From: Micropterix aruncella
Taxonomy: Eukaryota; Arthropoda; Insecta; Lepidoptera; Micropterigidae
Direction: 5' to 3'
DNA length: 64,000 nt
Assembly: GCA_944548615.1 (NCBI GenBank)
Contig: OX155972.1
Span: 599,354-663,353 of the forward strand
Below, piece after piece: positions 57,009 to 64,000 of this stretch. Under the pieces are notes generated by a model. That model searched no databases and was not told the origin of the DNA. It saw nothing but the letters and a program-made list of their open reading frames with translations. How positions within the stretch are numbered: the stretch's first letter is position 1; every line of letters begins with the position of its first letter. A program made the translations under genes and the position numbers.

Positions 57009-57265
57009 GTGGTTGACGACAGGTCCACATCTACCCCCGCTGCTTAGGAGACAGTATATTTCTATAGGCTCCAGACTCCTTCAGCAATTAGTCATTTGCA
57101 CAACCGATAGTCGTCTCCGAACTGTGCGCAAACCGTTCAGTAGCGCCGGGATGCAATCCCACGAGGAGAAACCGGTCCACCAGCCGTGTGGCCTGAGACA
57201 CAAGAGTCTTATCCGGAGTAGCCTTTTGCACGAGGAGGCTTCCGAATAGGAGCTAATCCGAGAAC
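57009..57265 (-). mobile_element. family X, copy 8, right part (5' half)
   Basis: TACCCCCGCTGCTTAGGAGA.., CTGTGCGCAAACCGTTCAGT and CCGAATAGGAGCTAATCCGA match, diverged, the second half of minus-oriented family X copies. Confidence 0.6.
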
Positions 57266-57419
57266 AAAGAGGATTTTGAGGTTTATCGATATATTTTTTC
57301 CATATGGCCTGTCGATATAAAAATATATCGATGGCTTCATGAACCTGTTCGTTACCAACCTACCGGCACAGTACGTTTGTAGCAATTTATATGTATTTGA
57401 TATCATAATAATAATGACA

Positions 57420-57500
57420 ACAATAAAACGATTTATTTGTTGTAACAAATCGGCGAGCTTATTGCGTTGAAACAATATCTTACAGCTAACCTAACCTAAT
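57420..57500 (-). mobile_element. LINE 3' tail fragment
   Basis: AAACGATTTATTTGTTG, then TCGGCGAGCTTATTGCG and CTTACAGCTAACC, as at 8705-8785. Confidence 0.6.
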
Positions 57501-57536
57501 GGGAAAACATGTTTAGCGATAAAAAATAGGAAAAAA

Positions 57537-57893
57537 CTATGAAATCGAAGACTATCGCGTTTGTTTGACAATAAAAATAAGATAAAAACGAATTTACCGC
57601 GTGAAGTTTATAACACCCGATCTTTCAGTGATGTTGCAACCGCCGTTGTCCATGATAATGTGCTGCCAATCGCCATATGCGGGTAGGCGGTAAACTGCTG
57701 CTGTTGCTTCGTAAATTATAACGATGGTGGGAAGGCAGGATAGACGCGGGGTAAAATCACACAAAGTCGTTCACACAACACTTTCTGTATCCTGAATTAC
57801 GTCCTTGCGCTCGGCGTTGGGCATTGGGAACATTTTAAGCAGAAGGTTCCGCGTAGAACAGTATTTGTAACCATAGTCTCTATTGAAATTTTA
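57537..57893 (-). pseudogene. Penelope-like element fragment with pseudo-LTR
   Basis: GAAATCGAAGACTATCGCG (ORF start of the family) followed by the pseudo-LTR and the C-terminal coding region as far as TAGTCTCTATTGAAATTTT. Diverged, with stops. Resumes at about 58570. Confidence 0.8.
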
Positions 57894-58569
57894 GAATCTG
57901 TAACGGATCTTAAGTCCATTACATGCGATCAACAAATGCATCGATTTCCAGTGAAATACACTGACACAATTCTCCTATTATTTTAACCCGTGCAGCCATG
58001 AATCAGCACGATGAAACAATACTTTTACTCGGAATATTTTGGATTGCATCATTTATCGGCCTATATAAACTGGCGAAAAAGCAACCAAAGTATCATTCCT
58101 CGAGTGGTCATGTCTCCAGATAGCGACGGCACACTTCGGTGTCCCGGCTTCTCGGTCACATATCATTCCCCGAGTGATCACCTTCCCCCAAGGTTGCGAC
58201 GGCATATTCGGTACCCTTCTCACGAGGTGTGTCAACGAATACGGCTCCTTGGTTTCCTTTCCTTACCTTTCCCAGTCACGAAGCATCGGTATGCAATCCC
58301 ACAGACTCGAGCCGTGACCAGTACAAGATACTAGGAGCACACATACAATCCTCATCCATATATCCTCGTAACCGCGGTCGCGCATCTATACATACACTCG
58401 CGTCGACGTACACTGTTCGGGAAGCGTTATAAGTGGCAATATCAGACCTTCGATCAACAAATTCCTTCTACTTCATTCAAAACCGCCTTTAAATATGGAG
58501 ATAACTCGTAAATTGATACCACCACCTCACACCGAACAATTTGGAGTCTAGTGAGGGGTGTTCCATCGC
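57894..58569. mobile_element. unclassified insertion inside a PLE copy
   Basis: About 0.68 kb that splits the PLE between the TCTCTATTGAA and GGCTTCCCGGA blocks. Starts near TGTAACGGATCTTAAGTCC; contains CCTATATAAACTGGCG (58059-) and AGCGTTATAAGTGGCAATAT (58423-). It could be an LTR with leader, but I cannot find matching ends or a duplication. Confidence 0.4.
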
Positions 58570-58878
58570 AAATCTATAAATCAAAGGCTTCCCGGACCAT
58601 GTGAGGAAAGTTTGAAATGAGATTTTTAACTGCACCCAGTGGTTAGTTCCGCTATTCAATATACATGTATGTTCGCAGATCGCCGATTTTAGCCGCTGAA
58701 CTTTTTTTGGAGATTTGATGTGTTCCATCAGCCGAGTGGCTAAGGGCCGTTTCGTTTATTCAATTTAGGCTATACCGCAGCTGCATTCCGGGGTTTTCAG
58801 TGGTATTACATACATTACAGGCATGAGATCAGCTCAAAGCTCGAGCTATTTTTTGGGGTCCACTTGAAGATCGTTTTT
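58570..58878 (-). pseudogene. Penelope-like element fragment, GIY-YIG region
   Basis: GGCTTCCCGGACCATGTGAG, ATGTTCGCAGATCGCCGATT, then GGCTATACCGCAGCTGCATT and CACTTGAAGATCGTTTTTA: the minus-strand GIY-YIG region, diverged and frameshifted. Split from 59542 by a LINE. Confidence 0.8.
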
Positions 58879-59541
58879 AATACAATACAATACAATACAA
58901 TCAACTACTCCAGTAGATAGGCATTCCTACACTTGGATGCGTCACAAAATTAAATGCTTAAAATTTAATTATTAAAATATAACATAGTTATCATAATAGT
59001 TGTCATGGCTGTAATATTATATTCAATATTAATTACTTACAAATAATCAAAATATACTAATGTCATTAAATAGTAAGACAGAATGATATATTAAAATAGA
59101 AATGAAAATTCTATGTAGAATAATCAACGTAAAATAATTTTATTGTCAATAAACTCGGAATTTTCAAACTCCCTTATACCATAAATTGGGTTTCTTACCA
59201 AACTATTTATAATTATCTTTTTAAGTTGGTCCTCTCCAAGGCTTTTCATTTTTTCTGGAATCCTATTATAGAAGGACAAATTTTGGTGTATAAAACTGTA
59301 TCGCACTTTGCTAAGTCGCTGTCGGTTTATGTGGAGATTGGACTTATTCCTCGTATCGTCATGACGACAATCACTATTCACCGGAGCTTCTGCTAGGTGT
59401 CTACGAGTGTAAAAAATAATTTGGTAGATGTAGGAAGAAAATAGAGTCATGATTCCTGATTTTACGAACAGCGGCTTACAAGAACTTCTTGGAGAGACTC
59501 TATATAAACTGCGTACCGCTCTTTTCTTTTTATGTCGAATC
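58879..59541 (-). mobile_element. CR1/Jockey-like LINE 3' end inserted in the PLE
   Basis: The open minus frame 59124-59527 reads KRAVRSLYRVSPRSSCKPLF, then IYQIIFYTRRHL, DDTRNKSNLHINRQRLSKVR and LSFYNRIPEKMKSLGE..., the thumb and C-terminal blocks. The left tail carries a (AATAC)n complement at 58879-58900. PLE text GATCGTTTTTA ends at 58879 and TTTTTATGTCGAATC restarts at about 59536, so the duplication is short (TTTTTA). Confidence 0.8.
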
Positions 59542-59574
59542 TGTTTAGCATCTTACTTACAAACTTAGAAATCG
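59542..59574 (-). pseudogene. PLE continuation, short piece
   Basis: GTCGAATCTGTTTAGCATCT matches 54229-54250 of the intact PLE. It ends at an inversion junction with the next copy. Confidence 0.7.
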
Positions 59575-59781
59575 AGCAGATCACGTGCATTCTTACCGTG
59601 CGTCAAGGGTGTGACAGATTGAATAAGTTAGATGCTAAACAAATTCCATGCTTAAACGATATTCAAGCCGACCTCAAATATAGCTCGATCTCTGAGGTCT
59701 GAAAGGATATATATCCCTGCAAATCCTAGGTATGTATAAAAACGAATGCAGCTGTGATTTAGCCAACGTTGGACAAACTAA

Positions 59782-60303
59782 CTAGGGATCTCGACTACAG
59801 CGGGCGAGCCCGTCACCTCAGGAAGTTTTAACGATTAGCCGTTCTATCTCCCTGGAGTGAGCGCAGAAGACTTAGGACAAAAACAGTCCACCGTCTAGCT
59901 CCGCCACAAACCCGTAAGAGGCCAACGCCTTAACCATGAGATAGCCAGGAGTGTTACGCAGCGGGCTTACACTCACGCCCTTACTTCCAATTGCGACCAG
60001 ATTACTCCAGTCTCTAGATTGGTTACGAGTTCGGGGTGGCTTGCGTGATCCTCTCCCTTACGAAGCGGCGAAACGGTGCATACCGAATCTATCGCGGACC
60101 ACGGCGTAATTTGCCCGGCTGTTCACCCAGGATCGGGTAGCCGATGGTCGTTTCAAGAGCAGTCGCCGTAAGGTCCGCAACCACCCCCGCTCTATAGGAA
60201 ACAGTACTCCCAGGCTCGCACTTCATGCGTGGAGGCCGTCGGATGGGTGTTGACCCGTGAGTGTGACCAACCCTGAACAGAATGGGCCTTCGTGGCCAAC
60301 TCA
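59782..60303 (-). mobile_element. family X, copy 9, with perfect 14-bp target duplication
   Basis: Bracketed by GTTGGACAAACTAA at 59768-59781 and 60304-60317. Minus orientation; element ends CTAGGGATCTCGACTACAGC and TTCGTGGCCAACTCA. It interrupts a PLE frame, so the exact empty site can be inferred from the intact PLE (CGTTGGACAAACGAAACGGC at about 54088-54106 complement). This is the cleanest insertion of the family. An internal deletion removes part of the middle (CAGTACTCCCAGGCTCGCAC). Confidence 0.85.
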
Positions 60304-60376
60304 GTTGGACAAACTAAACTTCCTTTAGCCATTCGACTGATAAAGCACATCAAAGTTGTTAAAAATGTTCAGCGAG

Positions 60377-60530
60377 AAAAATCGGCGATCCGCGACTGTT
60401 CGCGGATCGCCGATTTTTCTGCTATCCAATGTATGTATATCGGATCGCCGATTTTTCCGCTATCCAATATATGTATATCGGATCGCCGATTTTTCTGCTA
60501 TCCAATATATGTATATTTGATAGCAGAACT
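60377..60530. repeat. local inverted triplication inside the PLE copy
   Basis: AAAAATCGGCGATCCGCGA pairs with TCGCGGATCGCCGATTTTT across CTGT, followed by three direct copies of a 38-bp unit (ATCGGATCGCCGATTTTTCT..CTATCCAATATATGTAT). Confidence 0.85.
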
Positions 60531-60961
60531 AACCACTGGGTTAAGTTTTTAAATCTCATTGTGCTATCCAAAGAACGATTTTACTACCGTTGACTCGGGA
60601 AGCCACTGAAATACGAAAAAACCCAAACTTCGACGACAAAGAGACGACGGGTACAAACTCTCTTTTACGTGGAAACCTCTTCTTAAAATGTTCCCAATGC
60701 CCATCGCCGAGCGCAAGGACGACACCCAGGATACCGTGAGTGTTGTGTACACGACGGAATTTCAAAATTCCCGCACGATGATCACGCCGTCCCACCGCCG
60801 TTATAATAAAGCTGTTTTATTAGGCTATTTTTGGAAAATTAATTAATTAATAATAAAGTGTAATAAAAGCTATATTTGGAAAATAATTCAAATTTAGGAA
60901 TAATTCAGAACCGAGGAAAAACCAAGTTTTAGAAAATAGCTTAATAATACCCAGGATGAAA

Positions 60962-61635
60962 ACATCATTTGGTCAAAGACATTACTCTTACATTACGCCG
61001 AGATTTTACAATATGATCAATATGGCAACAAAAATGAATTTGACATTTAGGGTATTAAAAATTAAAATAAAGGAATGGTTCTCGAGTCATGACAGACTAA
61101 CCATACATCAAATGTTAGAAATTATAGTTCAATAAAACTTAGGGGCACAAATTATTAATATATTTTTAAATAGTATGTATGTTAATTATATTTTAACATT
61201 CAACTAATTACCAATTCATTTTGTTTTTATATATTGTTTTGACAATGAATTGTACTTTCTTTTTTTTTGACTAGGTATTTCATATTAATTGCTATATTTC
61301 TTAACATATATTAAATATTACTTATTGACTTTTTTATTTTTTTTAATTATAGATTTATCTTACTCTTTACTTTAGTTTTATGTCAATTCTGATTGTCTCA
61401 CTGTATTTGATTGTTTTTTTTTTGAGGATCATATTTTAGGGCAATTTAGTTTTATGAGCATTTTAATAAAACTTCTACATAATTTATTGTAAAATTAGAG
61501 TAATGTCCACCCTAGAACGGGCTAAACCAAATAAGCAAAAGGTTAAGGTTTTGCCATTCGGTTCCTGTTATTTTTGTAAGCAAATCAATGTTTTATAGTA
61601 ATTAATTATTAAATAAATAAATGAATAAATAAATA
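60962..61635 (+). mobile_element. LINE 3' end (same family as 2228-2862)
   Basis: The C-terminal frame TSFGQRHYSYITPRFYNMIN..EWFSSHDRLTIHQMLEIIVQ ends at 61135. The 3' UTR contains CACCCTAGAACGGGCTAAAC and ends with (AAAT)n at 61610-61635. The FGQR..YITPRFYN block is the usual CR1-like 'FG.RsF.Y.aPrlwN' motif. Confidence 0.8.
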
Positions 61636-61639
61636 AATG

Positions 61640-61770
61640 AAGTAACAGCAGCAGTTTTCCACCTACCCGCAGATGACTATTGGCAACAAGTTAGTCTAAC
61701 CTGGACAATTGGCGGTTGCAACATCGCCGAAACGTCAGGTGTTACAAACTTTACGCGGTCAATTAATTTT
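61640..61770 (+). pseudogene. PLE pseudo-LTR fragment (plus)
   Basis: TTTTCCACCTACCCGCAGAT to GCCGAAACGTCAGGTGTTAC..TTTACGCGGTCAATT. Confidence 0.75.
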
Positions 61771-61837
61771 TTGTTATTTATAAAAAAACTGTTATTAAAA
61801 TCACTTATAAATGCAGCTTGCATTTTTTTTCAAATTC

Positions 61838-62035
61838 AAATTCAAATTCTTTATTTTACAAAAAATCATAGTATCAGTTACAAATGAATTAAACCTAACC
61901 TAACTGGATCGCACGAGACGTCCGCACTAAGGTAGGCTCAGAATCGTATAATTGCATTAAATGTAAATTGCATCGTAAATTGCATTAAATGTATCTAACA
62001 TTGCGATCCAGCAGCAAATAAAACATAAATTAATT
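61838..62035 (-). mobile_element. LINE 3' tail with poly(A) (minus)
   Basis: Complement of an (AATTTG)n/AATAAAG tail at 61838-61860, then CTAACCTAACTGGATCGC. A related tail is at 63655-63780. Confidence 0.55.
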
Positions 62036-62036
62036 T

Positions 62037-62155
62037 AAAATCGAAGACTATCGCGGTTGTTTGACATTATAAATAGGATATAAACGAATTTACCGCGTGA
62101 AATTTGTAGCACACGACGTTTCGGTGACTTTGCAGCTGCCGTTGTCCAAGGTACT
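62037..62155 (-). pseudogene. PLE ORF start plus pseudo-LTR fragment
   Basis: AATCGAAGACTATCGCGGTT, GTTTGACATTATAAATAGGA and CGACGTTTCGGTGAC, almost identical to 56150-56235 of the intact PLE. Confidence 0.8.
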
Positions 62156-62159
62156 TCTT

Positions 62160-63650
62160 TTATCCAGTCAAAAACACTTTATCAACCGAATTCAGTGATT
62201 TTGAGTTTTCACCGTTGATTTCACTTTTTTTGCGATAAATAACTCTAAAAATGCAAAATGTCTACCTAATTCGTTGACAAAATATATATTTTTTGTTTTT
62301 CGCTGAAATATATGAAGTTTTCGGCGTATTTGTAAATTAATAAGGTTATTTTTTTCGAGATTTTTTTTCGAATTTATGAGCTAATATCTAAATATTTTTG
62401 TACGTAAATAAGCAAAACAAAATATTATTTTTGATAGAAAATCTAATAAAGATAACGATAGCATTTACAATTTCTAAATAGGATTCCGTATTTTTCCGTA
62501 AGATAAGTAGGTACAAGTTAGAAATGCCGAGTTTTTTCACTTTTTCGAATTTCTCATATTTATTCATAATTATGTAATTGTTTAACAAAATGAGATTTCA
62601 ATACACTATATACAAAATTTCAATGCGATCACTGAACAGTTATTATTTTTATAATTGCTATAGTAGTTCCATAGTTAGAGTACTTTTTGTCGAGTGCGGC
62701 GATATTGCAAGAAATTCCAATAAATTGCCGCGGTCTGACATGAAATTATGCCGCTACTCGAAGGGTTAATACGCTATATAATCAATGCTTTTGCTAAGCG
62801 ATATCTGGTGTTTATTTCCATATTATATTAGGCATCCATATATGACAGTTTTATTTTATTTTGATCTACTTTTCAGAGTTGTGACTGTTCAGGAATTTCA
62901 TTAAAGCCATTCCCCTTTTGTTGAAGTAACAGTATAGCTGGTTTCAGCAGCGTTGTGTACACGCGGTCTACCTCTAAATGCAAAGAAAACTACGTGGAAT
63001 GATTGCGCCAAATGCCGTGGCGCCGACTACAAACGGTGGTAAACCGACCACTCCCCTAGCTGTGTATAGGGGGGTCTGCAAAAAAACACGATTTTACGAG
63101 GGCGCGTTGCCAAACGTGTATAAACAAAACATACTCCTCGACTTGCTTCAGAGGTCTGCAGAGCAATCAATCAATCATTGTTTATTGTCTAAAAATTCTT
63201 CCAGTTTTGCAGACATTATCTTACAGCATAAATTACGTTAGGTAATTAATATTTTAGTTATTTACAACGATAAGGTATACGAATTATACATACAATCGGA
63301 TATTGTTAGACAATAATAAATATTAACTCAAGTCTCACAAATATATTTAAAATTATCAAATTATTTATTTAAAATCAATTATTTAACAAAATCAAATTAT
63401 TATCAAATTATTTAAATAAAAATCACTCACACAAATATAAAATAAAAAAAAATACATATTTTTCAAATTTACACAGCTTGATTATAATAAAGAATAACTA
63501 AAACTTTATTAAATAATTATTAGTCTTGCTTAATATCAAATTACTTTGTGACTATTGAGAAACGTTGTGGATTTTCACTATAAAAACGTAATAAAAATAA
63601 TAAAAAGAAGAATGTTATTATCAATACATTATACGAATACATTAAAATGA
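62160..63650. other. AT-rich stretch, no assigned gene
   Basis: No protein family or repeat recognised. The block at 62760-62790 (TAATACGCTATATAATCAAT) recurs at about 41829. Confidence 0.4.
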
Positions 63651-63654
63651 TATA

Positions 63655-63780
63655 TTCAAATTCAAATTCAAAATTGAAAATTCTTTATTAATCTATAATG
63701 TTACATATATTTTTAAATGCAAAGCCATCCTAACTAGGCCTCGCCAGTACTAAGGTTAGAGGTAGAGTGGTTTTCGTAAC
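63655..63780 (-). mobile_element. LINE 3' tail (minus)
   Basis: TTCAAATTCAAATTCAAAAT, TTCTTTATTAATC and CATCCTAACTAGGCCTCGCC: complement of an AATAAAG-containing 3' end, as at 61838. The remaining bases to 64000 are unassigned. Confidence 0.55.
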
Positions 63781-64000
63781 TTTCTGTATTATCTTTGTAT
63801 TATTACTGTGTTGAAACGTTGATAACAAACTCAGCCAATTGTATCATATTTTAAATGTTGGTAGCATTCGAAATTCGAATTATTTCGTAATGTTACTTTC
63901 ATTTAGAAAACGGCTTTGCCGAAGTGATCAATAGTTTAATTTTTATTTTTTCGCCTAATTCGTCTCAATTGAAGGCATTTTGTGTTGCATAAGGATAAGC

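Larger units (their letters stand above)
59575..60810 (+). pseudogene. Penelope-like element, plus-strand copy, split by family X
   Basis: GAGCAGATCACGTGCATTCT, TAAGTTAGATGCTAAACAAA, TGTGATTTAGCCAACGTTGG (GIY-YIG region), then family X at 59782-60303; resumes with AAACTTCCTTTAGCCATTCG, GTTCAGCGAGAAAAATCGGC, and the C-terminal TCTTCTTAAAATGTTCCCAA..CACCGCCGTTATAAT. Stops and frameshifts throughout. Confidence 0.8.

Noticed and set aside
57899..58425. LTR of a retrotransposon (TGTAACGG.. start, TATATAAA box)
   Set aside because: No matching CA end, target duplication or second LTR could be found; left as an unclassified insertion.

Overview
The window looks like a piece of a lepidopteran (moth or butterfly) nuclear genome. 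It is AT-rich, has no operons or ribosome-binding sites, and is packed with elements typical of Lepidoptera: short and long Helitron-like repeats that start near TC..ACTAATATTATAAA and end in CTAG, Jockey/CR1-like and RTE-like LINE tails, an R2-like fragment, and several Penelope-like element (PLE) copies. I found no convincing host protein gene, rRNA or tRNA. Every coding stretch I could assign belongs to a transposable element, and nearly all are truncated or frameshifted. Such density of nested insertions suggests heterochromatin or a W-chromosome-like region (inference).

Layout. 0-3.5 kb: 26-bp tandem repeat, Mutator-like transposase relic, LINE 3' end and an (AC)n-bearing repeat. 3.7-11.2 kb: first copies of a GC-rich dispersed family (here called family X), two related foldback MITEs, one of them split by a piggyBac derivative with perfect 17-bp TIRs and TTAA sites, and LINE 3' ends. 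12.5-18.8 kb: long Helitron-like copies, a Harbinger-like MITE carrying a solo LTR, family X, and an R2-like relic. 18.8-28.4 kb: mariner relic, four full-length and two half copies of an unclassified AT-rich family (family Y), a degenerate RTE-like endonuclease region, and a 5'-truncated RTE insertion with an 11-bp target duplication and an undamaged 287-codon frame. 28.5-33 kb: Helitron with a captured replicase N-terminus and a 120-bp tandem-repeat family (family Z). 34.3-38.6 kb: PLE relic and an R2-like nuclease-domain gene split by a LINE whose 3' part has expanded into long (TA)n tracts around a 200-bp assembly gap. 39.6-45.8 kb: TIR elements, two more long Helitrons and a scrambled inverted cluster of family X. 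46.5-52.5 kb: Helitron helicase relic, a TTAA-flanked element, and a large hAT-like interval filled with LINE fragments. 52.8-57.3 kb: a three-layer nest (family X, then LINE, then an intact full-length PLE). 57.5-62.2 kb: shredded PLE copies, one with a family X insertion bounded by a perfect 14-bp duplication. 62.2-64 kb: AT-rich sequence with a LINE tail.

Most notable: (i) the 3.17-kb PLE at 53561-56728, with one uninterrupted 837-codon RT plus GIY-YIG frame, an inverted terminal arm and an 11-bp target duplication; (ii) family X, a roughly 0.65-kb GC-rich element with no detectable coding capacity, TIRs or poly(A), yet flanked by 13-14-bp target duplications in three copies, which fits an unclassified retroposon; (iii) clear relative dating from nested insertions. 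The elements do not form a pathway; the structure is a record of successive transposition.
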